Shown here in pieces: positions 1-8,369 of a DNA stretch of 64,000 nucleotides. Numbering within the stretch: position 1 is the stretch's first letter; each line of letters begins with the position of its first letter. Both the position numbers and the translations under genes were made by a program. Below the pieces are notes generated by a model. That model saw only the letters and a list, made by a program, of their open reading frames with translations. It did not search any database and was not told the DNA's origin. The stretch covers positions 3,844,001 through 3,908,000 of the forward strand of contig NZ_CP012268.1 of NCBI RefSeq assembly GCF_001277195.1. The letters are read 5' to 3'. The DNA comes from Cronobacter muytjensii ATCC 51329. GTDB taxonomy: Bacteria; Pseudomonadota; Gammaproteobacteria; Enterobacterales; Enterobacteriaceae.

Positions 1-1677
1 GAACTTGGCAGCGAACTGCCGCCCGTCGCCGACTGGCGCGGCCAGTTCTCCGTCGCGGGCGACCGGCTGCGGCTGAACACCGAACAGGCCACTGCCGTGG
101 GCGCCATTCGCGGCGAAGCCGACAATTTCTGCGCCTGGCTGCTTGCGGGCGTCACCGGCTCCGGCAAAACCGAAGTCTATTTAAGCGTACTCGAAAACAC
201 GCTGGCGCAGGGTAAACAGGCGCTGGTGCTGGTGCCGGAAATCGGCCTGACGCCCCAGACCATTGCCCGCTTTCGCGAGCGCTTCAACGCGCCCGTTGAG
301 GTGCTGCACTCGGCGCTGAATGACAGCGAACGGCTGGCGGCCTGGCTGAAAGCCAAAAGCGGCGAGGCGGCCATCGTCATTGGTACGCGCTCGGCGCTTT
401 TCACGCCGTTTAAAAATCTCGGCGTGATTGTTATCGATGAAGAGCATGACAGCTCCTATAAACAGCAGGAAGGCTGGCGCTATCACGCGCGCGACCTGGC
501 AGTCTACCGGGCGCACAGCGAGCAGATCCCGATTATTTTAGGCTCAGCGACGCCAGCGCTGGAGACCCTGCATAACGTGCGTCAGCGTAAATACCGCGTG
601 CTGAAACTGACCCACCGCGCAGGTAACGCGCGCCCGGCGCTTCAGCACGTGCTCGATCTTAAAGGCCAGCCGTTGCAGGCCGGCCTCGCGCCCGCGCTGG
701 TGGCCCGCATGCGCCAGCATTTACAGGCGGATAATCAGGTTATTTTGTTTCTTAACCGCCGCGGCTTTGCGCCCGCGCTGCTGTGTCATGACTGCGGCTG
801 GATAGCCGAATGTCCGCGCTGCGATCACTACTACACGCTACATCAGGCGCAACATCAGCTGCGCTGCCACCATTGCGACAGCCAGCGCCCGGTGCCGCGC
901 CAGTGTCCGGGCTGCGGCTCCACGCACCTGGTGCCGGTGGGGCTTGGCACCGAACAGCTTGAACAGAGCCTGGCGCCGCTTTTTCCCGGCGTGCCGCTGT
1001 CGCGCATCGACCGCGACACTACCAGCCGCAAGGGCGCGCTTGAACAACAGCTCGCCGAAGTGCATCGCGGCGGCGCGCGTATCCTGATTGGCACCCAAAT
1101 GCTGGCTAAAGGGCACCATTTTCCTGACGTCACGCTGGTGGCGCTGCTGGATGTCGACGGCGCGCTGTTTTGCGCCGATTTCCGCTCGGCGGAGCGTTTC
1201 GCCCAGCTCTACACCCAGGTGGCGGGCCGAGCCGGACGCGCGGGCAAACAGGGCGAAGTGGTGCTTCAGACGCATCATCCGGAACATCCGTTGCTCCAGA
1301 CGTTGCTTCATCAGGGCTATGACGCTTTCGCTGACCAGGCGCTGGCGGAGCGCAGCAGCGTCTGGCTGCCGCCTTACAGCAGCCATATTTTGATTCGCGC
1401 GGAAGATCACCATAACCAGGACGCGCCGGCGTTTCTGCAGCAGTTGCGCAATTTGCTCCAGGCAAGCCCGCTGGCGGATGACAAACTCTGGCTGCTCGGC
1501 CCGGTTCCGGCGTTGCAGCCCAAACGCGGCGGCCGTTACCGCTGGCAGTTGCTGTTGCAACATCCTTCGCGTTTGCAGCTCCAGCGCATCGTCGCGGGCA
1601 GCCTGCCGCTGGTAGGGACGCTGCCCGCCGCGCGCAAGGTGAAATGGACGCTCGACGTTGACCCGACCGAAGGCTGA
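1..1677 (+). CDS. priA: Primosomal replication restart helicase PriA, C-terminal 558 residues (5' end outside window)
   Basis: PriA is a 3'-to-5' DNA helicase that restarts stalled replication forks by loading the primosome. The frame is open from base 1, so the N-terminal DNA-binding part lies upstream of the window; E. coli PriA is about 732 residues. Visible are a Walker A motif GVTGSGKTE near residue 53 of the fragment, the DEEH helicase motif, and paired zinc-binding cysteines in the stretch CHDCGW, CPRC, CHHC, CPGCGS. The later helicase motifs follow (GTQMLAKGHHFP, QVAGRAGR). The gene ends TGA at 1677. cytR follows in the same direction after 158 bases, the same neighbour as in E. coli. 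Identification is secure; only the start is missing. Confidence 0.98.
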   Translation, partial: ELGSELPPVADWRGQFSVAGDRLRLNTEQATAVGAIRGEADNFCAWLLAGVTGSGKTEVYLSVLENTLAQGKQALVLVPEIGLTPQTIARFRERFNAPVEVLHSALNDSERLAAWLKAKSGEAAIVIGTRSALFTPFKNLGVIVIDEEHDSSYKQQEGWRYHARDLAVYRAHSEQIPIILGSATPALETLHNVRQRKYRVLKLTHRAGNARPALQHVLDLKGQPLQAGLAPALVARMRQHLQADNQVILFLNRRGFAPALLCHDCGWIAECPRCDHYYTLHQAQHQLRCHHCDSQRPVPRQCPGCGSTHLVPVGLGTEQLEQSLAPLFPGVPLSRIDRDTTSRKGALEQQLAEVHRGGARILIGTQMLAKGHHFPDVTLVALLDVDGALFCADFRSAERFAQLYTQVAGRAGRAGKQGEVVLQTHHPEHPLLQTLLHQGYDAFADQALAERSSVWLPPYSSHILIRAEDHHNQDAPAFLQQLRNLLQASPLADDKLWLLGPVPALQPKRGGRYRWQLLLQHPSRLQLQRIVAGSLPLVGTLPAARKVKWTLDVDPTEG

Positions 1678-1775
1678 CCGCCCCGCCCGCTTCTGCGAAA
1701 CGGATCGTAAAATTTAATATCCATCACATCTTCGATGTAATTTTTGTAACCGCCGCGCTCAAGATCTGTTAAGAA

Positions 1776-1791
1776 TGTGAGGCGTGTCAGA
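1776..1791 (+). promoter_or_regulatory. Candidate CRP site upstream of cytR
   Basis: The sequence reads TGTGA-GGCGTG-TCAGA, a good match to the CRP consensus TGTGA-N6-TCACA with one deviating base in the right half. It lies 45 bases before the cytR GTG start. CytR works together with CRP in E. coli and its own gene is CRP-dependent there, so a site here is expected. Function is inferred from the motif and position only. Confidence 0.5.
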
Positions 1792-1835
1792 TTACAGGAC
1801 GAGTCTGCGCCTGCGGACCGCTACGAGGAGATGAA

Positions 1836-2870
1836 GTGAAGTCCAAAAAGCAGGTTGCCGCCGCAACCATGAAAGATGTCGCCGTTCGCGCCAGGGTATC
1901 TACCGCGACGGTATCCCGTGCTTTAATGAACCCGGAAAAAGTCTCACAGGCCACCCGCAACCGTGTGGAGCAGGCCGCCATCGACGTAGGTTATCTGCCA
2001 GGCTCGCTCAGTCGCAACCTGAAGCGCAACGAATCCCGCACCATTCTGGTGATTGTCCCGGACATCTGCGACCCGTTTTTCAGCGAAATTATTCGCGGCA
2101 TCGAAGTCACCGCGGCGGATCAAGGCTATCTGGTACTGATTGGCGACTGCGCGCATCAGAACCAGCAGGAAAAAACCTTCATTGACCTTATCATCACGAA
2201 ACAGATAGACGGCATGCTGTTGCTGGGCTCGCGTCTGCCATTTGACGCCAGCAAAGAGGAGCAACGCAACCTGCCGCCGATGGTGATGGCAAACGAATTC
2301 GCGCCGGAGCTGGAGCTGCCGACGGTGCATATCGACAACCTCACCGCCGCGTTTAACGCCGTAAACTATCTGCACGAGCTGGGCCATCAGCGCATCGCCT
2401 GCATCGCAGGCCCGGAAGAGATGCCGCTGTGCCACTACCGGTTGCAGGGCTACGTTCAGGCGCTACGCCGTTGCGGCATGACGGTAGACCCGCACTATAT
2501 CGCCCGCGGCGATTTTACCTTTGAAGCAGGCGCCAGCGCGCTTGAACAGCTCCTGAGTCTGCCACAGCCGCCGACGGCGATTTTCTGCCACAGTGACGTA
2601 ATGGCGCTGGGCGCGCTGTCGATGGCGAAACGTCGCGGCTACCGCATACCGGACGATCTCTCCATCATCGGCTTTGATAACATCGCGTTAGCGGAGTTCT
2701 GCGATCCGCCGTTGACCACCGTCGCGCAGCCGCGTTTTGATATTGGCCGTGAAGCCATGCTGCTGTTGCTCAGCCAGCTCAACGGCCACACCGTCAGCAG
2801 CGGTTCGCGTCTGCTGGATTGCGAACTGGTGCTGCGCGGCACCACCCGCGCCCCGAAGCCGCGAAATTAA
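1836..2870 (+). CDS. cytR: LacI-family repressor CytR (nucleoside uptake and catabolism)
   Basis: CytR represses nucleoside transport and catabolic promoters cooperatively with CRP and is relieved by cytidine. The 344-residue product has an N-terminal helix-turn-helix (MKDVAVRARVSTATVSRALMNPEKVS) and a hinge, followed by a periplasmic-binding-like effector domain that is nearly identical to E. coli CytR (DICDPFFSEIIRGIEVTAADQGY and onward). I chose the GTG at 1836 because GAGGAG sits five bases upstream and the protein then aligns with the E. coli N-terminus. The nearby ATG at 1831 is in another frame and runs into a stop at once. ftsN follows in the same orientation. Confidence 0.97.
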   Translation: MKSKKQVAAATMKDVAVRARVSTATVSRALMNPEKVSQATRNRVEQAAIDVGYLPGSLSRNLKRNESRTILVIVPDICDPFFSEIIRGIEVTAADQGYLVLIGDCAHQNQQEKTFIDLIITKQIDGMLLLGSRLPFDASKEEQRNLPPMVMANEFAPELELPTVHIDNLTAAFNAVNYLHELGHQRIACIAGPEEMPLCHYRLQGYVQALRRCGMTVDPHYIARGDFTFEAGASALEQLLSLPQPPTAIFCHSDVMALGALSMAKRRGYRIPDDLSIIGFDNIALAEFCDPPLTTVAQPRFDIGREAMLLLLSQLNGHTVSSGSRLLDCELVLRGTTRAPKPRN

Positions 2871-2956
2871 CCGCCTTTAAGACTCCTTATCTGGTCAAAG
2901 GCCCGTCCCTTAAGTAACATGGCGGGCTGATAACGAATGGATACAGCGAAACGATA

Positions 2957-3991
2957 GTGGCACAACGAGATTATGTACGCCGCGGACAACCGACGCCCGC
3001 GCGGCGCAAGAAAACCAACACCCGCAAAAAGCAACGTAACCTGCCTGCTGTTTCACCGGCGATGGTCGCTATCGCAGCGGCGGCGCTGGTCGCCTTTATT
3101 GGCGGTCTGTACTTTATTACGCATCATAAAAAAGAAGAGTCGGAAACCCTGCCGGGCCATAAAGTCACCGGCAATGGCCTGCCGCCGAAGCCGGAAGAAC
3201 GCTGGCGGTATATCAAAGAGCTGGAAAGCCGCCAGCCAGGCGTGCTGAAACCCACCGAACCTTCCGCAGGCGGCGAAATCATGAATCAGGATCAACTGAC
3301 CGACGAACAGCGTCAGTTGCTCGATCAGATGCAGGCGGATATGCGCCAGCAGCCGACGCAGCTCAGCGAAGTGCCGTGGAACGAACAGACGCCGGCGCAG
3401 CGCCAGCAGACGCTGCAACGCCAGAAACAGCTTCAGCAGCAACAACAAATGCAGCAGTGGAACAACACCGCGCAGCAGCCGACACGCACCGCGCCGCGCA
3501 CGGAAACGCCACGCGTTGAAACCCGTCAGGCGCAGGCTTACCAACCGCCGCAGACCCGCACGGTGCAGACGCAGCAGCCAGCGCGCGCCATGCAGCAAAC
3601 GCAAACCCAGACGCGCCAGGCGCAGACGAGCAACGCGCCGTATCAGGATCTGCTGCAAACGCCGCCGCATACTACGCAGCGTGAAACTGTCCAGAGCAAG
3701 CCTGCGCAAACCGCGCCGGTCACGCGCGAGGCGGAAACCGCGAAGCCGGCCGAGAAGAAAGACGAGCGCCGCTGGATGGTGCAGTGCGGCTCGTTCAAAG
3801 GCACCGAGCAGGCCGAAACCGTTCGCGCCCAGCTGGCGTTTGAAGGTTTTGACTCGCGCATTACGTCCAACAACGGCTGGAACCGCGTCGTTATCGGCCC
3901 GATTAAAGGCAAAGATAACGCCGACGGCACCCTCAACCGCCTGAAGATGGCGGGCCATTCAAACTGCATTCGTCTCGCCTCCGGGGGTTGA
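2957..3991 (+). CDS. ftsN: Cell division protein FtsN
   Basis: FtsN is the late division protein that triggers septal peptidoglycan synthesis. The 344-residue product has the type II membrane topology of the family. It has a short basic cytoplasmic tail (MAQRDYVRRGQP), one membrane segment at about residues 33-53 (MVAIAAAALVAFIGGLYFI), a long Gln/Thr/Pro-rich linker, and a C-terminal SPOR domain (RRWMVQCGSFKG to NCIRLASGG) that binds denuded septal glycan. The start is GTG, as in E. coli ftsN. The glutamine-rich linker (about residues 130-250) is the most divergent part. Its stop codon overlaps the -35 element of the hslVU heat-shock promoter. Confidence 0.97.
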   Translation: MAQRDYVRRGQPTPARRKKTNTRKKQRNLPAVSPAMVAIAAAALVAFIGGLYFITHHKKEESETLPGHKVTGNGLPPKPEERWRYIKELESRQPGVLKPTEPSAGGEIMNQDQLTDEQRQLLDQMQADMRQQPTQLSEVPWNEQTPAQRQQTLQRQKQLQQQQQMQQWNNTAQQPTRTAPRTETPRVETRQAQAYQPPQTRTVQTQQPARAMQQTQTQTRQAQTSNAPYQDLLQTPPHTTQRETVQSKPAQTAPVTREAETAKPAEKKDERRWMVQCGSFKGTEQAETVRAQLAFEGFDSRITSNNGWNRVVIGPIKGKDNADGTLNRLKMAGHSNCIRLASGG

Positions 3992-4014
3992 AACCCCCGA
4001 AACGCCCCCCATCT
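3988..4014 (+). promoter_or_regulatory. Sigma-32 heat-shock promoter of hslVU
   Basis: A -35 element TTGAAA (3988-3993) and a -10 element CCCCATCT (4007-4014) are separated by 13 bases. This matches the sigma-32 consensus (CTTGAAA, 13-15 bases, CCCCATNT). The -35 hexamer overlaps the ftsN TGA stop (3989-3991). It also lies in a small G5/C5 hairpin (3982-3999) that could serve as the ftsN 3' end. E. coli hslVU is a sigma-32 operon, so the reading agrees with established knowledge. Confidence 0.85.
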
Positions 4015-4027
4015 ATAATTGCATTCT

Positions 4028-4048
4028 GCCCCGCATCACTCGCGGGGC
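4028..4048 (+). promoter_or_regulatory. Stem-loop in the hslVU 5' untranslated region
   Basis: GCCCCGC (4028-4034) and GCGGGGC (4042-4048) form a perfect 7-bp stem with a 7-base loop. It lies a few bases after the predicted sigma-32 start and 35 bases before the hslV start. A stabilising 5' stem-loop is known for E. coli hslVU mRNA, and this is the likely equivalent. The position speaks against a terminator, because no T-run follows. Confidence 0.6.
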
Positions 4049-4082
4049 GCTGTCTTCAGCTTATGCAATAAGGGGTTTGCTC

Positions 4083-4613
4083 GTGACAACAATAGTAAGT
4101 GTGCGCCGCAACGGCCAGGTAGTGATCGGTGGCGACGGCCAGGCCACCCTGGGCAACACCGTAATGAAAGGCAACGTGAAAAAAGTCCGCCGTCTGTATA
4201 ACGACAAAGTTATCGCGGGCTTCGCGGGCGGCACCGCCGACGCCTTCACCCTCTTTGAACTTTTTGAACGCAAACTGGAAATGCACCAGGGTCACCTGGT
4301 AAAAGCCGCCGTTGAACTGGCGAAAGACTGGCGTACCGACCGTATGCTGCGCCGCCTTGAAGCGCTGCTGGCGGTGGCGGATGAAAACGCCTCGCTGATT
4401 ATCACCGGTAACGGCGATGTCGTGCAGCCGGAAAACGATCTGATCGCCATTGGTTCCGGCGGCCCTTACGCGCAGGCTGCGGCACGCGCGCTGCTGGAAA
4501 ACACCGAGCTCGGCGCTCGTGACATCGTGGAGAAGTCGCTGGGGATCGCGGGTGATATCTGCATCTACACCAACCACTTCCTCACCATCGAAGAACTCTC
4601 CTCTAAAGCGTAA
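4083..4613 (+). CDS. hslV: ATP-dependent protease peptidase subunit HslV (ClpQ)
   Basis: HslV is the proteasome-like threonine peptidase that forms a double hexamer capped by HslU. I use the GTG at 4083, not the TTG six bases earlier. Removing the initiator Met from MTTIVSVRRNG then exposes the catalytic Thr that every HslV needs at its N-terminus, and the 176-residue length equals the family norm. GDGQATLGNTVMKG and the GSGGPYAQAAARAL stretch are family hallmarks. hslU begins 9 bases after the stop, so the two are co-translated from the heat-shock promoter. Confidence 0.97.
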   Translation: MTTIVSVRRNGQVVIGGDGQATLGNTVMKGNVKKVRRLYNDKVIAGFAGGTADAFTLFELFERKLEMHQGHLVKAAVELAKDWRTDRMLRRLEALLAVADENASLIITGNGDVVQPENDLIAIGSGGPYAQAAARALLENTELGARDIVEKSLGIAGDICIYTNHFLTIEELSSKA

Positions 4614-4622
4614 GGATCTCCT

Positions 4623-5954
4623 ATGTCTGAAATGACTCCACGCGAAATTGTCAGCGAACTCGACAAACATATTATCGGCCAGGACGCGGCGAAACGTTCT
4701 GTCGCCATCGCGCTGCGTAACCGCTGGCGCCGTATGCAGTTAAATGAAGAGCTGCGACATGAAGTCACACCGAAAAACATTCTGATGATTGGCCCGACCG
4801 GCGTCGGTAAAACCGAAATCGCCCGTCGTCTGGCGAAGCTTGCCAATGCGCCATTTATCAAAGTCGAAGCGACGAAGTTCACCGAAGTGGGCTATGTCGG
4901 TAAAGAAGTGGATTCCATCATCCGCGATCTGACCGATTCCGCGATTAAAATGGTGCGCATGCAGTCGATCGAGAAAAACCGCTACCGCGCCGAAGAGATG
5001 GCCGAAGAGCGCATTCTCGACGTGCTGATCCCGCCTGCCAAAAACAACTGGGGCCAGCCGGAACAGCAGCAGGAGCCGTCCGCCGCGCGTCAGGCGTTTC
5101 GCAAAAAGCTGCGCGAAGGCGAGCTTGACGATAAAGAGATTGAAATCAACCTGGCCGCCGCGCCGATGGGCGTCGAAATTATGGCGCCTCCGGGTATGGA
5201 AGAGATGACCAGCCAGCTGCAGTCGATGTTCCAGAACCTGGGCGGCCAGAAACAGAAGCCGCGCAAGCTGAAAATCAAAGACGCGATGAAGCTGCTGGTG
5301 GAAGAAGAAGCGGCGAAGCTGGTAAACCCGGAAGAGCTGAAAGAGCAGGCTATCGAAGCCGTTGAACAGCACGGCATCGTGTTTATCGATGAGATCGATA
5401 AAATCTGTAAGCGCGGCAACGTTTCCGGCCCGGATGTCTCCCGCGAAGGCGTTCAGCGCGACCTGCTGCCGCTGGTGGAAGGCTGCACCGTCTCCACAAA
5501 ACACGGCATGGTGAAAACCGATCACATCCTGTTTATCGCCTCTGGCGCTTTCCAGGTGGCGAGCCCGTCTGACCTGATCCCTGAGCTTCAGGGCCGTCTG
5601 CCGATCCGCGTTGAGCTGCAGGCGCTGACGGCGGAAGATTTCGAGCGCATCCTCACCGAGCCGAACGCGTCGGTGACCGTGCAGTACAAAGCGCTGATGG
5701 AAACCGAAGGCGTGCATATTGAATTTACCGACGATGGTATCAAGCGTATCGCGCAGGCGGCGTGGCAGGTGAACGAAACCACCGAGAACATCGGCGCGCG
5801 TCGCCTGCACACCGTGCTGGAGCGTCTGATGGAAGATATCTCGTATGACGCCAGCGATCTGGGCGGCCAGACGATTACTATCGACGCCGATTATGTGAGC
5901 AAACACCTGGATGCGCTGGTGGCAGATGAAGATCTGAGCCGTTTTATCTTATAA
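4623..5954 (+). CDS. hslU: ATP-dependent protease ATPase subunit HslU (ClpY)
   Basis: HslU is the AAA+ unfoldase that feeds substrates to HslV. The 443-residue product carries Walker [10 protein letters not shown] (near residue 60) and Walker B FIDEIDK (near residue 256). Between them is the inserted I-domain (about residues 110-240). The end EDLSRFIL is the conserved C-terminal tail that docks into HslV. The length equals that of E. coli HslU. An AAGGATCTCCT-type ribosome binding region precedes the ATG. It forms a two-gene operon with hslV. Confidence 0.98.
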
Positions 5955-6035
5955 TCGCGCTCAACGCATTTTCATCACTTTTGGTGAGGGTTTTTGCCCC
6001 GCCCGATGTGAGGTGCGGTAAGGCGGTCAGCCTGT

Positions 6036-6061
6036 TCCCGGCGGCGTTAAAACGCCGGGAT
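6036..6061. repeat. Inverted repeat in the hslU-menA gap
   Basis: TCCCGGCG and CGCCGGGA flank GCGTTAAAA, forming an 8-bp stem around 6036-6061. The 180-base gap between hslU and menA contains no other gene. The stem could act as a weak terminator for hslVU, but no clear T-run follows, so it is recorded only as a structure. Confidence 0.4.
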
Positions 6062-6134
6062 ATTCAGGCAACGCCGGCAACCCGCAGCTTCATCAGGCAG
6101 GCAAGCCCTCATTTTTATTGGCTCAGATCCGTCT

Positions 6135-7067
6135 ATGAATACACACACGCATTCGGTAAGCCGTACCCAGGCCTGGCTTGAAAGCCTGCGCCCGCGCACG
6201 CTGCCGCTGGCTTTTTCCGCCATTATGGTAGGCAGCGCGCTCGCCTGGTGGCAGGGCTATTTCGATCCGGTTATCACGCTCCTGGCGCTACTGACCGCCG
6301 GGCTGCTGCAAATCCTCTCCAATCTTGCCAACGACTATGGCGACGCCGTAAAAGGCAGCGACCAGCCCGATCGCCTCGGTCCGCTGCGCGGTATGCAGAA
6401 AGGCGCTATCACCGCGCCGCAGATGAAGCGCGCCATTTTGTTCACCGTGGCGCTGATTTGCGTTTCCGGACTGGCGCTCGTCAAAGTGGCCTGCCACAGC
6501 CTTACCGATGTGCTCGGGTTTCTCGCGCTCGGCGCGCTCTCGATTCTCGCCGCGATTACTTATACCGTCGGCACGCGCCCGTATGGCTACATGGGCCTTG
6601 GCGATATTTCGGTGCTGGTGTTCTTCGGCTGGCTGAGCGTGCTGGGTAGCTGGTATTTGCAGGCTCATACGCTGATCTCCCCGCTCTGGCTGCCAGCGAC
6701 CGCCTGCGGCTTGCTGGCGGCGGCCGTGCTGAATATCAATAATCTGCGCGATATCGACAGCGACCGGCGCAACGGCAAAAACACGCTGGCGGTGCGCCTC
6801 GGCCCCGTCGCCGCCCGCCGTTACCATGTGGGTTTGCTGGCTGGCGCGCTGGGCTGTCTTGCGGCGTTTAATCTGCTCTGGCTGCAAAGCCCGTGGGGCT
6901 GGGCGTTCCTGCTGGCTACACCGCTGCTGGCGCGTCAGGCGCGCGTTGTGCTGCGCGATACGGATCCTGCGGCGATGCGCCCGATGCTCGAACGCACCGT
7001 GAAAGCGGCCCTGCTGGTGAACCTGCTGTTTATCGTCGGGCTGGTCCTCAGCCAGCGTCTGGGTTAA
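6135..7067 (+). CDS. menA: 1,4-dihydroxy-2-naphthoate octaprenyltransferase MenA
   Basis: MenA attaches the octaprenyl chain to 1,4-dihydroxy-2-naphthoate, the membrane step of menaquinone synthesis. The 310-residue protein is a UbiA-family integral membrane enzyme with about eight hydrophobic segments. It has the first Asp-rich motif NDYGDAVKGSDQPD (residues near 69-82) and the second, DIDSDRRNGKNT (near 211-222). These bind the Mg2+-diphosphate of the prenyl donor. The start MNTHTHSVSRTQAWLESLRPRT differs from E. coli only in the first few residues. rraA follows, as in E. coli. Confidence 0.97.
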   Translation: MNTHTHSVSRTQAWLESLRPRTLPLAFSAIMVGSALAWWQGYFDPVITLLALLTAGLLQILSNLANDYGDAVKGSDQPDRLGPLRGMQKGAITAPQMKRAILFTVALICVSGLALVKVACHSLTDVLGFLALGALSILAAITYTVGTRPYGYMGLGDISVLVFFGWLSVLGSWYLQAHTLISPLWLPATACGLLAAAVLNINNLRDIDSDRRNGKNTLAVRLGPVAARRYHVGLLAGALGCLAAFNLLWLQSPWGWAFLLATPLLARQARVVLRDTDPAAMRPMLERTVKAALLVNLLFIVGLVLSQRLG

Positions 7068-7159
7068 CTGACCCGCATCAATTAACAATTGATGATTTTG
7101 CCAACAGCGCGCGTTAAGCGATATACTGACAGCTCTTGCAGCAACTGAACGTTAAACCT

Positions 7160-7645
7160 ATGAAATACGATACTTCTGAGCTTTGTGACATCTACCAGGA
7201 AGAGGTCAACGTTGTGGAGCCTCTGTTCTCCAACTTCGGCGGTCGCTCTTCTTTTGGCGGGCAAATCATCACGGTGAAATGTTTCGAGGACAACGGGTTG
7301 CTGTATGAGCTGCTCGAAGAAAATGGCCGCGGACGCGTTTTACTGGTTGATGGCGGCGGTTCGGTACGCCGCGCCCTGATTGATGCTGAACTGGCGCGCC
7401 TTGCGGTGCAGAACGAATGGGAAGGCATTGTGGTCTATGGCGCCGTGCGTCAGGTTGACGACCTCGCGGAGCTGGATGTCGGCATCCAGGCGCTGGCGGC
7501 GATCCCGGTAGGCGCGGCAGGCGAAGGCATCGGCGAAAGCGACGTGCGCGTTAATTTCGGCGGCGTGACCTTCTTCTCCGGCGACCATCTCTACGCCGAC
7601 AACACCGGCATTATCCTTTCTGAAGATCCGCTGGATATCGAGTAA
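7160..7645 (+). CDS. rraA: Ribonuclease E activity regulator RraA
   Basis: RraA is a trimeric cytoplasmic protein that binds RNase E and damps degradosome RNA turnover. The 161-residue product is almost identical to E. coli RraA, for example MKYDTSELCDIYQEEVNVVEPLFSNFGG and GGGSVRRALIDAELA. I chose the ATG at 7160, not the in-frame ATG at 7136, because it gives the conserved 161-residue protein. RraA belongs to a methyltransferase-like fold once annotated as MenG, hence its place after menA. A strong terminator follows directly. Confidence 0.97.
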   Translation: MKYDTSELCDIYQEEVNVVEPLFSNFGGRSSFGGQIITVKCFEDNGLLYELLEENGRGRVLLVDGGGSVRRALIDAELARLAVQNEWEGIVVYGAVRQVDDLAELDVGIQALAAIPVGAAGEGIGESDVRVNFGGVTFFSGDHLYADNTGIILSEDPLDIE

Positions 7646-7650
7646 TAAAA

Positions 7651-7677
7651 ACGGGCGCCCTGAGCGCCCGTTCTTTT
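7651..7677 (+). terminator. Rho-independent terminator after rraA
   Basis: ACGGGCGC (7651-7658) pairs perfectly with GCGCCCGT (7664-7671) around the loop CCTGA. A T-rich run TCTTTTTT follows. It starts 6 bases after the rraA stop and lies between convergent rraA and zapB. The A-rich left flank means it may work in both directions. Confidence 0.9.
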
Positions 7678-7695
7678 TTGGTCAATGTGCGGTAA

Positions 7696-7935
7696 TCACA
7701 CTTCTTCCATTTTACCCAGCAGCGCCTGAAGACGTTCCTGCCAGACATGCTGCTGTTCACGCAGCTGATGGTTTTCCTGCTCCAGCGCTTCGCGGCTGCC
7801 CTGCGCGTTCTGCACTTCCTGAGCAAGATGATTGTTCTTGTCTTTCAGCTCTTCGATTTCCATTTGCAACAGGGTGATGGTATCAACAGCCTGCTGTACT
7901 TTCGCTTCCAGTTTTTCAAACACTTCAAATGACAT
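7696..7935 (-). CDS. zapB: Cell division coiled-coil protein ZapB
   Basis: ZapB is an abundant small coiled-coil protein that stabilises the Z ring through ZapA and links it to MatP. The 79-residue product (MSFEVFEKLEAKVQQAVDTITLLQMEIEELKDKNN to LLGKMEEV) is heptad-repeat coiled coil over almost its full length and matches E. coli ZapB closely. I chose the ATG at 7935, which has AGGAGAGG about 7 bases upstream. A longer in-frame reading from 7959 would add eight residues with no family match. It is divergent from glpF. Confidence 0.95.
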   Translation of the reverse strand: MSFEVFEKLEAKVQQAVDTITLLQMEIEELKDKNNHLAQEVQNAQGSREALEQENHQLREQQHVWQERLQALLGKMEEV

Positions 7936-8369
7936 CGTACTACCTCTCCTGAATTGCAAGGCGTTGATGGATGACTATCCTCGTCCCGGTGCCCGGCGAC
8001 GCCTTAAGTAATCTGTGCGCACAACACTAATCCCGATTGTATGAAGCCCTTGTGCCCCTGTCCAGCGACAACCCGCACGGATTGCGGTTTGCGCGCTTTT
8101 TCAGTCTAAACCGAGTGTATTCGCTTCATGAAGCGGTAAATTGTTAACATGTTAGTTAATGAAATGATTCAGCTCTCACTTTCCCCTGCCCGAAAAACGC
8201 GCTGTTGAGCGCGAAAACGCTCATTTTCTTGACGTAACACACACATTTCAATTTCGATATTTCTCGTTTTTGTTCGTTAACGATAAGTTAACACCATGTC
8301 TACAAGACATCATGGTCGTCTTCGACACCGTGCATACAATAATCATCAATTAGCCTTCAGGACCCGATT
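7936..8369 (+). promoter_or_regulatory. zapB-glpF divergent regulatory region with a GlpR-like operator
   Basis: This 434-base gap carries no gene. At 8271-8286, TGTTCGTTAACGATAA matches the GlpR operator half-sites (TGTTCG and CGA/TAA-type symmetry). A weaker relative, TTTCGATATTTCTCG, lies just upstream at about 8252-8266. E. coli glpFK has several GlpR operators plus CRP sites; I could not find a clean CRP site here. A -10 like TACAAT is at 8335-8340 with no good -35, as expected for an activator-dependent promoter. AGGACC precedes the glpF ATG. Confidence 0.55.

Noticed and set aside
2953..3958. Arg/Leu-rich reverse open frame opposite ftsN
   Set aside because: It mirrors the glutamine-rich FtsN linker (CAG codons read as CTG), giving artificial leucine repeats.
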